NCBI RefSeq assembly: GCF_022539665.2
Contig: NC_081338.1
Coordinates: 558,001 to 622,000 of the forward strand
Reading direction: 5' to 3'
DNA from: Daphnia carinata
Lineage: Eukaryota; Arthropoda; Branchiopoda; Diplostraca; Daphniidae
Length of the DNA stretch: 64,000 nt
This document shows positions 23,153-34,133 of this stretch, in pieces. Position 1 is the first letter of the stretch, and each line of letters begins with the position of its first letter. Position numbers and translations under genes: made by a program. The notes under the pieces were generated by a model, which saw only the letters and a program-made list of their open reading frames with translations, had not been told where the DNA came from and searched no databases.

Positions 23153-23522
23153 TGTTACTGACTCTCGTGCGTGAGTCGTAACAGAGAGAGATGAAGGATG
23201 AGAGATGAGGGAAAAAATGAGAATGATGATGAATTAAAACAAAGGAAACGCTGTATTTCTGGAGTCGCTTGATTTGGAGAGAGAACAAAGGGGAGGCGAA
23301 CAAACTGAGTTGGGACTTAGACTGGTTTTAAGAAAACTGGACGAAAAACTGTCTGGCAAAACGAGACATGGAACTTAGACTACTACCTGGGTGGACAAAA
23401 AATACAATACTACCCCTTTCCCATAGAAAGGGGTAAAAAGAAAACAGAAAATGGGCACGCAATACTAGGCAGGCCCGTGCCCCCTACAGCCCTGCCCGCG
23501 AGGGCAGCACCGTAGCTGACAG
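23153..23522 (-). repeat. 5' LTR of BEL element 1
   Basis: 370-bp partner of 15143-15512. The outer end abuts the CATAC target duplication at 23523-23527. Transcription of the element would start in this LTR and proceed leftwards. Confidence 0.9.
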
Positions 23523-25129
23523 CATACGGTTTATCGTTGAAATTAACGATTCCACTAGCCCAGTATCATGGCGTGAACTCCGTTAGTTCCCAACCGGATC
23601 GGCCGATGGTAGAATTTCCGAACCGCGGCTGTGGCCCACAAATGGTGATGTCTGTCGTGAAGGTGACCGTTGTGGGTGTGCATTGAATGGCTGAGACGAT
23701 GTTTCCGGTTGCGATCAGTTTCACGCACTGACGGAGACCCAGTTGTGTGGCTGCCAACCATCCATTGTATTGAGCAGTTGAAACAGCTTGTGCGTGTTTG
23801 GCGCGGCGCTGGTCGCATTGTATGCTCTGGACGATTCGGATGAGTTCGTTCTCGTGGCGAATGGCGGCATCTTCTAGATATTGGATCCTAGCGTTTTGTC
23901 GGATGTTGATGTCTAGGAAGTCGTTCGCGTTAGATGTGCTGTTTTTGATGATTGAAGGCACGGTGGCTGCGGCTGGGCCCAACGGGTATGTGATGATGAA
24001 TAAATGGTTGTCTCCAATAACGGTCCAACTGTCGATCTTTTTGTCGCATTTCACTGTCTGGCAACGTGACATCCGACGTACATGAAAGTCTAGTTGTTTG
24101 GAGTCATCTTGGAGAATCCAGGTTCCGTTTGTTGATGATTCGTACCAGTATCCTACACCTTTTTCTAGTTGCCTGAGGGAGATATCGGTTGTTTTCCCAT
24201 ATGTGTCGATCCAGAATAAGGTGAGGTGATTATGAGATATTGAACCGTGCGACACATTGGCTTTTCCCAATGGTGTGGTAATTATATCGCCTTCATCGGT
24301 TCGGGAGAGGACGACTTCTTCCAAAATGCAGTTGATGGTGACCACAGTAGTGGTCCTTAGCCAATATCCTACGTCGTCTGGCTTTTGACTGAATACCCAT
24401 TTGTTTTCTGATATGGTCATTGGGCTCTCGTTGCATCGCTTTGACTGCCTCATGATATCGCACTCTACGGCTGTTGGTTCAATGGCGATGCGTTCCGGGA
24501 CGATTATGGCTTTTCCCACGAAATTGATTGTGATGTGTTTGATTGATTTCCATCTGCCGCAGATATATCCAGGGAAGTTGAAGGCTGCCTTTTTGTCGGT
24601 CATTACTCGGTAGTCCACCTTAGTGTGAGAAGCGCGCGTGGCAGGTTCGCACAGACCGTCGGAGAATTGGAGAAGTCCAACTCCCGTCGGGTTATTGCAG
24701 TTGCATGTCGTGGTTTGGAATGCTCCTGCCGATGAGAGCAGTAGCGTCAGCGTGATAAAGGGTCAGCATGATCTACGTAACCATAAAAAAAACATCTTCG
24801 TTTAACTACCATATTTCTTGGCAGTACTCTTTTACTTTTAATACAATTATTGAAGGGGGGGGGGTAACATACGTATGGAACAATGAGGGACACAAACTAT
24901 CTTGGGCTATTTATCCTTATGGGCTGTATCTGATCGGGTCTTAAATATCTTAGCTTATATGGGGAGGAACAGCGGTTGGGGGTAATGGTCGCGCTAAGGA
25001 ATTACAGGAGGAACATGGCAATGCTGCTGTGGAGGGAGGATGGGGAAAGAAAAATTCATGAAGAGAAGGTAGAGACAAGAGAGAGAGAGTGGCCTACAGA
25101 GCTACGGTGACGTACGTTCGCGTACAGCG

Positions 25130-25575
25130 TTTGTATCCGTTTTTATTCTAAACATCCTGAACGGTGGGCGGAAGGGAGGGTGTTTGGGGGAAAGAAGGTT
25201 TGTTGGAGGGGAGTTTACACACAGGGGGAGTAATTTAAACTCTTGCGGGAGCGTGAAGAGGGACCTGTCGGGGTGGGGGCTAGTGGAGGGTTTGTTTGAA
25301 TAATAGGGGTGTTCGACTTGTATCCGTTTGTATTCTAAACATCCTGAATGGTGGGCGGAAGGGAGGGTGGTTGGGGGAAAAAGGTTTGTTGGAGGGTAGC
25401 CTGCACGCAAGGAAGGGTGATCTTAATTATTGCGGGAGCGTGAAGAAGGGCATGGTGGGCTGGGGGTGTGTTTATTAGAGATGGCTAGTGGAGAGTTCGT
25501 TGAAGTGAGAGGCGTGGGGGACTTTTGTCCGTTTGTATCCGGAGCATCATACGGGGTGGCGGAAGGGAGGGAAGG
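25130..25575. repeat. Roughly 190-bp spaced repeats in the Gypsy env leader region
   Basis: TTGTATCCGTTT, TATTCTAAACATCCTGAA and GGTGGGCGGAAGGGAGGG recur at 25130-25215 and 25318-25400, with a decayed third copy at 25527-25575. The separation is about 188-205 bp. The region is strongly purine-rich on the + strand and not clearly coding on either strand. It lies between the membrane-anchored ORF and env of the Gypsy. Confidence 0.7.
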
Positions 25576-25838
25576 TCTGCGTGATCGTCGTGTCACGCGT
25601 GTAAAAAGTTGGGACATGGTTTTATCGTGGGACGTGGGCAGCCGGCAGTATGGTGCTTAGTTCGTATGGCTATGTGGAGAAGGCGAGGGAAACATAGAGG
25701 GTTCACCATATTGTTGCCCGTGGCGTATCCCCGGGGTAGAAAGAAAGAAGTTCGGTAAGAAATGGTAGTGTGGGAAAGGAAAAAGGAGTCGATACGTGCT
25801 TTCATATATGTATCGTCTATGTAGTTGCAATCACTTTT

Positions 25839-25965
25839 TTTTTGTTTTTTTGTTTTTTTGTTTTTGTTGTATCATTACTGTATTTATTTATTTATTATTA
25901 TTATTATTATTATTTTTTATTTTTTATTTATTTTTTTTTTTATTTTCCGTTATTTATTTTAAAAG
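25839..25965. repeat. T-rich low-complexity tract and TTA microsatellite
   Basis: Runs of T broken by G, then repeated TTA/TTAT units. It adjoins the stop of the membrane-anchored Gypsy ORF. Confidence 0.85.
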
Positions 25966-26582
25966 AACAACACAAAAGTCAGGAGAATGGCAACCACAAT
26001 TAACAAAGTCAACTCCCTTTTGGTGGGGAGCCATCCTTGGCCGGTTGCCGGTGGTTTTCTCGGCTGAGCCTCCAACGCCTCCTTTGCTTTGCGGATAAAG
26101 TCCGTTGGCGGCCATTCCATGGTAGGGAGGCAAAACGGAGTCCATTTCCTTGTGCTAGTGCCGTTCTTCAGACGGGGCACATAGCGGTCTAGAGCGAGGA
26201 ACTTCCCCCAGTCAGTGTTTCCCCACTCGTCCTCGACCAGATGGTTCAGGCTGCCGGGGTTCGCGCAGTACGCATCTAAATCCGAGTCTGCTAGGCTTTC
26301 GCCTATGATCTCGGACGGGGAGCGGGCGTCTAGAAGGCTGGCTGTCTCGTCGTTGTCGGAGCTTTCCAGGTTGATTGTGCCGCTTAGAGGGGTCCCCGTC
26401 TCCCAGAAGTTCTCGATGAAGCCCCAGTCTTCATCGGTAAGGGGTTCCCATTGAGTGGAGTGAGTGGACATTCTGCGGGTCCATTGAGTGGAGTGAGTGG
26501 ACATTCTGCGGCTCTGGAGGTGAAGTGGATGCTTGTTCGTCGTTTCTGGTTTGCTTAAATACTTCTTTTCGTCCACTTGCAA
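25959..26582 (-). CDS. Gypsy ORF between pol and env with C-terminal membrane anchor
   Basis: 207 codons with no family I recognise. A 15-codon unit (RRMSTHSTQWTRRMSTHSTQW) is duplicated near residues 27-48. The middle is acidic (ESSDNDETASLL, LADSDLDAYC) and the C-terminus ends in a hydrophobic segment (LTLLIVVAILLTFVLFF), predicting a tail-anchored or type II-like membrane protein facing the cytosol. It starts about 180 bp after pol ends and precedes env by 1.2 kb. Candidate roles are an accessory virion or trafficking protein, or the signal/leader exon of env; neither is proven. The frame is open. Confidence 0.45.
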   Translation of the reverse strand: MQVDEKKYLSKPETTNKHPLHLQSRRMSTHSTQWTRRMSTHSTQWEPLTDEDWGFIENFWETGTPLSGTINLESSDNDETASLLDARSPSEIIGESLADSDLDAYCANPGSLNHLVEDEWGNTDWGKFLALDRYVPRLKNGTSTRKWTPFCLPTMEWPPTDFIRKAKEALEAQPRKPPATGQGWLPTKRELTLLIVVAILLTFVLFF

Positions 26583-26761
26583 TGTGGCGTGGAGTTCATG
26601 AACTTGTTAGGGCGTTTCGTCCTGGTTGTAAACGGTCGCGACAGTCCCACTTGAGTGTCTGTAGCACTTAACCTTTTTTATTAGTTTATTGTTTTTCTCC
26701 AAAGGTCAAAACAAATGTTTATAAGGCCACCATTATTCCGCACTGCTGTTTGTATTTTAGT

Positions 26762-29700
26762 TTAAATTTCTGCTATGAGACGTGTCCTTGGCCGGATCGT
26801 TGACCTGGCACGCAACCGTGGGAGGTTTTCATTCGGGGTTTCGATAGGATGATAGCCCACGTGTTCGGAGACCACGTCGTCTGGGGTGGACACGGTTGCA
26901 CTCGTTGGTTCCAATGTAACCGCACTCTGAGGCGCACTATTTTCTAGCTCGATATCGTCCGTAACATTGCTACGTTCCACAATATTCTGGTCGGGGTCGT
27001 TTTCACTATCGGATTGTTCCCCTACACGAGTTTGAGTAGCGATGTGCTTCCGGAATCGGTCATTTGGTTCGACCGAAGACTCGATATCTGGCATGGGTTC
27101 GTCCGTCCATAACATAGTCTCGTACAGAGGTTTAAGCCGGTTACTGTGCACTACTTGGCAGTTGTACGAATTGTCTGCTATATCCACTGTACGATTGGAG
27201 TACACTTTGACGACACGATAAGGGCCTCGAAATTTCGATGTAAACTTCCTGTTGTCTCCTTTTTGCACAACCCGGACATCTAACAATACTCTATCTCCCG
27301 GTTTGTAATCGAATGTTTTTGCCCTTTTGTTGTATTGTTCTTTTTGGCGTTCCCTGGCTTTCTCATTTTCTTCCCGCGCCCGTTGGAAACTGTATCGTAG
27401 TCTTTCTAACAGCGTGTCGACGTAGCCACCAGATGAGGGTACGGACTCGGGAACTGCTCCCAGAATTTTGTTTATGGGCATGTTACAATCCCGACCGTGC
27501 ATCATGTAGTAGGGTGACTCGTTGGTGGAGGAATTAACGGATGCTCGGTACGCAAAACAGATTTCTCCCAATACGTCTTCCCAATTATGGTGTTGCCCGT
27601 CTACGAGTTCTTTTCTTAACATAGTCGTGAGGGTCCGGTTAAATCTTTCCGTTTCCCCATTGCTTGCCGGGTTATATGCCGTAGTGAATCTTTGTTCGAT
27701 GTTAAGTTTTTTGCAAAAGTATTTAAAGAGACCGGAGGTAAAATTCGGTCCTCTATCTGAGACAATAGCTAGTGGGGGCCCATGGATCAATACAACATTT
27801 TTATAAACACATTCGGCCGTGGTACGGGCGGTTTGGTCGGGTAGGGCGACAGCAATTACGTACTTTGTGAAGTAATCGGTGATTACGCAAATACAGTTAT
27901 TTCCGTTACGGGATATTGGTTGGATGGGGCCTAAAAAATCTATTCCTTTAATCTGAAATAGGAACTTAGCTAGTTCATGTGGGAAGAGGAAAGCTCTGAG
28001 GCTGGAGTTAGTATTTGCGATGAAAATTTCACAAGCAGAGCAGTATTCTTTTATATCTTTTCTCATCGTGGGCCAATAGTAATTATTTTTAACTTTTAGA
28101 TAGGTTCTAAGGAAGGCAAGGTGACCTGACATAGGTTCGCCATGCATTTGTTTTAATACTACACGTTGTAAGGGAAGGGGCAGAATAACTTGGGGATTTA
28201 AAATATTTCGCTTGCTTTTTGCCGTCGGTGGTTCGATTCTGTACAGCACACCACTTGTAACTTGGTAAAAGGTAATTTCCTTTGCCCAAATTGGCATATT
28301 TTTTTCGTTCTCTTCTGAAAGAACTCCGTCGTCTAGATATTTCTTTATTGCTTGACATAATGGATCTTCTGTTTGGCTAGCTATGATATCTATTTCTACG
28401 TTATCCTCGTGGATGTAGGCGACGCGAAGGCGTGACAGACAATCGGCGTTTTGGTGCACCCGGCCTGGTCGGTACTTAATTTTGTAATTGGTACCGGCTA
28501 ATAAGATAGCCCAACGGCCTAGTCTGCCGTTGTTGTCTTTTTGTTCTTCTAACCATTGGAGGGGGCGGTGATCGCTAATCACCGTAATCGGCTTATCTAG
28601 TAAGTAGTGTCGGAAATGCTTAATAGAGAATACAACGGCTAATGCCTCTTTTTCTACTGTGGCGTATTTTTGTTCAGCCGGTTTTAGTTGCCGACTTGCG
28701 TATGCTATGGGTTTCTCTGCACCGTGCTGTATCTGTGAAAGGACTGAGCCAATGCCGTAATCTCAGGCATCGGTGAATAATAAAAATTCGAGATCAAAGT
28801 TAGGGTAGGCTAATAGCGGGGGAGTGATTAAACATGTGCGGAGTTTCTCGAAAGCTGTTTGGTCGTCCTCAGTCCAGACGAAGGGCTTGTTTAAGGCATT
28901 TTTATGGGTTTTTGCGGTCAATAGTTGGGCAATTGCCCAGAAATTTTCGATGAAACGTCGGTAATATCCTGCTAGGCCTAAAAACGATCGCACTTCTTCT
29001 GCCGAAGTTGGAATTTTATAGTTGGCGATTTTGTCTATTTTATCTGGGTCAGGACCGATGCCGTCGGTAGAAATAATATGCCCAAGGTAATTTACTGATT
29101 GCTTCATAAATTGACATTTCTTGAGTTTTAATTTTAGTCCCGCGTTTTTAATTAAAGAAAAGACTTCTCGAATGTCGCTTAGATGACTTTCGAAGGAGTC
29201 GGAAAAAATAATTACGTCATCCAAATATACTAGAGCTTTTTGTCCTGCTACATCTCTAAGTATATGGTTCATTAATCGTTGGAAGGTAGCCGGCGCATTA
29301 CACAATCCAAAAGGCATTCTAATGAATTCATAGAGATTATTTTCTACGATAAAGGCAGTTTTTTCTTTAGATGATTCTTCTAGCTCGATCTGCCAATAGC
29401 CTGAAGCCAAATCCAAAGTTGTAAAGAATTTCTTTCCGTATAGTCGGTCTAGAGTGCTATCAATTCTCGGAAGTGGGTAAGAGTCTTTTTTTGTTAAATT
29501 ATTTAGTTTCCTATAGTCGATGCAAAAACGTATTTCTCCTGTTTTCTTAACTACCAAAATTACCGGTGCTGCCCATGGGGACGTGGAATGCCGTATTACG
29601 TTTGCTTGCAACATTTCCTTTATCTGTTTCTCTAATTCCTCTTTTTGGCCTTGGCCTGTACGGTAAGGTCGAAGTCGAATAGGTCCTTTTCCCTCTGTGT

Positions 29701-30655
29701 CGATGAAATGTGTTATTAGATCTGTACTTCCTAGCCCCGAGTCTTTTGTCGCGAATAAGTCGGTAAATTCGTTGAGAAGTGCCAAGGGTTTTTTATATTT
29801 GGGGTCTACATCTGGTTCTGGCACGCACTCCTTGTCCGGAGGATTCGCCTGGGACGCAGACTCTTGATCTGATGATACTTTGCCTATCAGTTGACAAGAG
29901 AATTCTACCTCTCCTAGGGAACTATCCCTCGGCAGAGTATGTGCCATATTAGATTTATTTTCCACGACGATCTGATATTTCCCGTTATCGTTTTTAGCAT
30001 TTATAAAATTGCCTATAAATATTCCCTCAGGTAAATCCATACTCTGGGAAAACAAAAAGAGAGAGTTGGTGTCCATGTTATCACCATTTTCCTTAAATGT
30101 GGCCTCTACAACTTGAGAAGATCTGGGGGCAATTAAAACTCTTTTAGCTAAGGTCATTGCTATTGTAACTGTCGGCTCTTGGCTTTTCGGCAGTAACCCT
30201 TCCTGCTTGATTTCTTGATTACTTCCTGGTCCGTCGCGGGCAAGAAATATAGTTTTAGAGCGGCCATCAAAAATAAACTCGTGTTTGTCTGCGGCGTCCA
30301 AACCCAATATACATGCTTCAGATATACCGTTCGTGACGATAAATTCTTGGTCTAGTATATTGGCGCCGTAAACCATAGGTAGGGAAACTATCCCTAACGT
30401 GAACAATTTCTTATTGTGCACATCGTATAATTCTAACTCGGACTCACAGCAACGTAGTTGATGTTCCGACGCTATTTGATTAAAAATATCTATATGTAAT
30501 AGGCTTCTGGCCGCGCCAGTATCGAACAATGCTTTGAACGGAATATCGTGAATTTCTACCGAAAGTCGTGGGGCTGCTGATTTACTGAATGCTGTAATTT
30601 TTGCGACTGATGGTAACATTTCGGGGCTTACTGACCTATTCTCCGTCGACCCCAC
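26762..30655 (-). pseudogene. Gypsy pol: protease, RT, RNase H and integrase
   Basis: A 630-codon frame from 30655 has the protease motif ALFDTGAARSLLH, RT blocks (WAAPVILVVKKTGEIRFCID, SYPLPRIDSTLDRL, MPFGLCNAPATFQR) and the catalytic YLDDVIIF. It stops at a TGA at 28763-28765 inside LLFTDA-DYGIG, where the 61.3-kb copy has TGC (Cys). Past it the frame reopens with RNase H, the integrase zinc finger (GHLAFLRTYLKVKNNYYWP then CSACEIF, the last cysteine replaced by F) and core (GIDFLGPI, VSDRGPNFTS, NGETERFN), then a GPY module (KFRGPYRVVKVY). Only that one stop breaks about 1290 codons. Confidence 0.9.
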
Positions 30656-30669
30656 TCTATGGCCGGCCC

Positions 30670-31917
30670 TTATTCGTTTCCCTGATTCATAGAGTCGTTA
30701 ATTTCGTTGGGCCTTATCAAGTTTCTTTTATTGGGACAAAACTTTGCTATATGGCCCAGCTGTTGGCAAACGTAACAGGTAGGTGGCGCACCTGGTGTTG
30801 TCTGCCGTTTTAAATATCGAAAGCAAGATTCGATGCTATGGTTAGTGAGACCGCAGTTGGAGCACCCTACGGCGTTTTGGATTGACCTGTTTTGTTGGGG
30901 AGGTTGCTGACCTGAGATATTTTCGTTGCCTTGGCCGAAGGCGTTTGTGAATGGCTGACGGAATCCGCTTGTTTGGCTTTGGCGAGTGAAAGTGTTGCGT
31001 GGGGCGGGGTTTGAGAAACTGACTTGCTTTGATTGGTTTGGGGAATAACTGGGGTTGCTTCTTATTGGTTGGCGGATTCCATTCTCTTGGCGGAAGTTTG
31101 TTCGCATGAGGTTGCCGAGATTTGTAACGATATCCGTTAGACGGTCGATTTTGTTGTTCAAATCAGGAGATGTGTTTGTTTCTTGTCGAGTGGGCTCCGT
31201 GGTGGCCATCTTCAGGGTGGAGGCGATTGAGTTAATGTGGTCCCTTTGCTTTTCGATTGCTTCTAATATCGCTGTATCTTTTTGTGTGTTAGTCACTGCA
31301 TTGACAAATATTCGTTTGTCCTTTTCTATTGTGCCCGACTGGACGCGCTTGGCGTATTTCTGTGTGATGGACACCAATACTTCAAAGCTAGACACCGTTT
31401 TGTGCCTTACAATGTTTTGTAGTTCGGGTTCGAGCCCTTGCAGAAAGTTTTGCCGAAGTAATCTTAATTGGGTTGTTTGTTCTTCTGGCGTTTCTTGATA
31501 GTTAGAGGGATAAGCTCGTTTATAGAGAGTTTTTAATCTATAGGCGTAATTTAAAATGTTTTCCTTTGGTTTCCGTTGAATTTCGTCAAACTGGCTTTGA
31601 TAAAAGTCGATGTCTTCGGAACCGTGGTAATTTTCTTGGAAGAGTTTTTTTATGTCTTCGTACTCGTAAGTATCGCTGGATTCCAAGATATTCTGCAATA
31701 AATCGTAAGCTTCGCCCGACATTTTAGTTGACAGCATGCTGATAATTTCGGAATTGTCCCAGTTGGACTTATCTACGACGTTGTCGAAAAGTTTGATCCA
31801 ACGATCGAAGCGAACGGCTCGTGTAAGTCCTTTAAGAAGGAGCTTTGCTGGACTTTCGCGATTGTATTGTTGTAAAATTTGAATGTCATTTGATTCAGCA
31901 TGGTGATATTGTGTGCT
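30670..31917 (-). CDS. Gypsy gag: capsid and two zinc knuckles
   Basis: Open from about 31917, though the first in-frame ATG is at 31737. The N-terminal half holds the capsid block (LLLKGLTRAVRFDRWIKLF, KLFQENYHGSEDIDFYQSQF, NYAYRLKTLYKRAYP). The C-terminal half is Gln/Asn-rich and ends with two CCHC knuckles (CSNCGLTNHSIESC and CYVCQQLGHIAKFC, both CX2CX4HX4C). pol starts 15 nt after gag's end in a different frame, compatible with frameshifted expression. Because the conserved capsid begins before the first ATG, translation probably starts further upstream, in the damaged leader region. Confidence 0.8.
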   Translation of the reverse strand, partial: STQYHHAESNDIQILQQYNRESPAKLLLKGLTRAVRFDRWIKLFDNVVDKSNWDNSEIISMLSTKMSGEAYDLLQNILESSDTYEYEDIKKLFQENYHGSEDIDFYQSQFDEIQRKPKENILNYAYRLKTLYKRAYPSNYQETPEEQTTQLRLLRQNFLQGLEPELQNIVRHKTVSSFEVLVSITQKYAKRVQSGTIEKDKRIFVNAVTNTQKDTAILEAIEKQRDHINSIASTLKMATTEPTRQETNTSPDLNNKIDRLTDIVTNLGNLMRTNFRQENGIRQPIRSNPSYSPNQSKQVSFSNPAPRNTFTRQSQTSGFRQPFTNAFGQGNENISGQQPPQQNRSIQNAVGCSNCGLTNHSIESCFRYLKRQTTPGAPPTCYVCQQLGHIAKFCPNKRNLIRPNEINDSMNQGNE

Positions 31918-32217
31918 TCCCTACAACATTTTTCGTTGTTCCGTTTTACAAAGGTAATTATTTGATGGTGATGTCATTTCTTGGTTGTTCGGGGCACTGC
32001 GATTGTGGGCCTTCGTTTCCTTGAATAACTGCTCTTGGTGTGTGATCTTCCTGGTGGGTGAGTGGTGTTACAACTATTGCCCTCTTTCGTCTGTTGTATT
32101 TTGATTTGTGCTGCCATCTTGTGTTTGACGTCATAACCATGGTGTGATCTTCCTGAGGGGGCTCTGCCGTTGGCTGGCCGCCCTCGTGTAAGTCCTTTAA
32201 GAAGGAGCTTTGCTGGA
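31818..32217. repeat. 35-bp direct duplication at the start of gag
   Basis: 31818-31852 and 32183-32217 are identical (CTCGTGTAAGTCCTTTAAGA... to TGCTGGA). The first copy encodes the gag segment containing AKLLLKGLT on the - strand. The second sits 365 bp away in the leader region without the following capsid sequence, so it is probably a local duplication or the scar of a rearrangement. Confidence 0.85.
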
Positions 32218-33902
32218 AAGCTGGCTTCCCTTAAGTATATAATTTGTGTATGATGTCATTTGATATTTTGTTGCTGTGTTTTGTGAAAGCTGTGTGGTCA
32301 CCGTGGTATCCCCAGGCGGTTGTTTTTTCTTCGGCTGTCTGATAGTCCGTTCCCTTTGGGTCCAATGTGTGTGTGTTGTTTTGGTTTAGAGGCTGAGCTC
32401 GGTTAGTATCAATCCCGATAGTGTAAGAGTTTTGTATTTCTTGTGGCGGGCAATAAACTGGGCGGTTTGTATTTGGATTCCGAGGAATTGAACTTCGGCC
32501 TTCACTGACGGCGGAAGAACTGTGACGCGGCTGAGGTTTAACAAGGGGTTGATCAATTGTCTGATTCTGGTACAAAATAGCGTGATTGCTATCTGATGCT
32601 TTGTGTTCAGAGTCGCTGCAAGGGTTTCGAGTGGCTGTATGAGAGAGTGGGTTCCCTGGCGTGTCGCGTGCTTGGGGTTGGCTTGCTTCCGGAGCACGTT
32701 TGTGTATGTCTGCGCTGTTTGCACGAATGGATCCGTTACTTTGATGAATTCGATGATTGATTTGATTTCGATTAAGGCAGCGGTCACAAATGCACAAAAA
32801 AGGGCTATCAGATCGTTCGCTTGCTGTTGTGTGGCTTTTTTGGCTTCCGTGAGTTTCGTCCTCCCTACGAGTTTGGTTAATTTGCGTAATAGGTCGGAAA
32901 AGTGAGGTGGAAGTGGGAAATGGGAGTGTTGATCGCAAATCCCCAGGTATGCACGCTGAATGGCTTGTCGAAGTGAGTGGATTTGTTGTTCGGACGGAAT
33001 GTCCTCTAGTGTCGTTGTGATATAGCTAATTATTGCACTGGCTTGCGGGTATGCCGGCCGTATACGTTGTAATTCCTGCCGAAGTATATGGGCGTATTGG
33101 TTGTGTAGTGTCACGATGCTGGTGGTGATTATCCACTTTTCCATGCGTTGGTTCGGCTTTTAGTGGAAACTCGATGATGTCGGTGCCCTCTTCCTCTAGG
33201 CCGATAGCGTTGCTGTGTTGGCTTAGCGCTGCAACGATGCCTTCGATACCGACGTAAGGTACAAAAGGTATAGGATTGTTAATGACTTCTAACTTGGAGT
33301 TGAGCGTGCGTGATGGGATATTTGCCGGTGGTGTGTTGGTATTTGGTGGTGCAATGTGGAGATGACCTGAGAGGCGATCGACTAACTCGAAGAATGAATC
33401 GGAAGCGGTAGGAGAGGGATATGGAGTGTTAGGTTTTGTTTGTTGTTAGGCTTCCGCTGACAGTTTCGTCCGTGTTATTGTCTACTAGATCGTGGTAGGG
33501 TATGATAGTTTCGTTGTTCCCTATGCTGATCTTCTTGACTGGTCGATCGGTGATAGTTTCTTCTAGAACCGAGTTATTTGTCGGAACGTTGCTTTGTGTT
33601 TGGTCTGCTTCGTCAGTTACTATACGGATTTTTGAGGTTTCGCTTACGCTACGTGATTCAGGAATAGAGGCGGTCTGTGTCGCCGGGGCAATAGGGCTTA
33701 GTTCGGTAGCTATGGTTTCTATCTTAGTATACTCTCCGTGTGGAATTTCACAGCTTTTTGTTAAATTAGACTGTTTTGTCGATTTCTTTGGTGAAAAGAA
33801 ATTAGCAATTTTATCTACCAGGGATAGGTTTTTTCTATCTGTTTCTTGGACACGTATTTTCTTGGATCGTATAATAGCTTCGGGGTTATCTACTTGAGTC
33901 AA
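31958..33902 (-). pseudogene. Gypsy leader ORFs upstream of gag, frame-disrupted
   Basis: Three long open stretches follow one another in different frames: 33902-33429 (157 codons, basic N-terminus then acidic), about 33440-33160 (with FFELVDRLSGHLHIAPPN and VPYVGIEGIVAALSQHSN), and 33144-32386 (252 codons, helical, with a hydrophobic LIALFCAFVTAALIEI segment). A short basic ORF lies at 32140-31958. The continuity at the joins suggests one original protein of about 450 residues broken by single-base changes. I recognise no domain. Gypsy elements normally start gag close to the LTR, so this 2-kb 5' addition is unusual. Confidence 0.4.
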
Positions 33903-34119
33903 AGGTACGTAATTGAGTGTAGAACGGGTAGATCTCTTTCGAAAGGGTTAAGGGGTTAAAGGTCATATAAGTCTCAGACTGAGTTAATTCAGTTGCGGAA
34001 TTTGGATTATCAAAAACTTTCGTGAAAATGTTATCAGATTAGCTAGTTTTTTGGAAAAATGTACGTTTTGTCTTAGGCCTAGCACCTGTATACATCGACA
34101 TTGTGGGTGAGTTCAAAAA

Positions 34120-34131
34120 CCGCTGCCACCA
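34120..34131 (-). promoter_or_regulatory. Primer-binding site of the large Gypsy
   Basis: On the - strand, TGGTGGCAGCGG begins two bases after the LTR end (CTTTACA). It starts with TGG, as required for pairing with a tRNA CCA end, and this PBS form is common in arthropod Gypsy elements. Confidence 0.75.
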
Positions 34132-34133
34132 GA

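Larger units (their letters stand above)
15143..23522 (-). mobile_element. BEL/Pao retrotransposon 1, nested in the Gypsy env
   Basis: LTRs of 370 bp at 15143-15512 and 23153-23522 differ at about three positions by eye. CATAC flanks both outer sides (15138-15142, 23523-23527), a 5-bp duplication typical of the superfamily. A tRNA primer site follows the 5' LTR. The internal region encodes one gag-pol polyprotein read from 22905 to 16671, plus an additional ORF between integrase and the 3' LTR. At least three stops, a frame change and a 64-bp inverted insertion break the polyprotein. Total length is 8380 bp. Confidence 0.9.
14678..24770 (-). pseudogene. Envelope-like glycoprotein gene of the Gypsy, split by the BEL insertion
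   Basis: Upstream part 24770-23523, downstream part 15142-14678. The upstream part opens with a hydrophobic signal-like stretch before a Cys-rich N-terminus. It continues through about 350 open codons with many cysteines and N-glycosylation sites, ending in a block near 23590 that contains GPQPRFGNSTIG. The downstream part carries the stem, a transmembrane helix at about 14800-14840 and a short Cys/Pro-rich tail ending at 14678-14680. The cysteine pattern and the GPQP block recall glycoproteins of chuvirus-like arthropod viruses that some LTR elements have acquired; this is tentative. Breaks are a TGA at 23566-23568, a frame change near 14917, no in-frame ATG at the signal region, and the 8.4-kb insertion. 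Confidence 0.6.

Noticed and set aside
31055-31498. 147-codon + strand frame
   Set aside because: Antisense to gag of the large Gypsy, whose zinc knuckles and capsid blocks define the real strand.
32231-32938. 235-codon - strand frame overlapping the leader ORF
   Set aside because: It overlaps the 252-codon helical frame at 33144-32386, has low-complexity His/Thr/Asn content and no domain; treated as a shadow frame.
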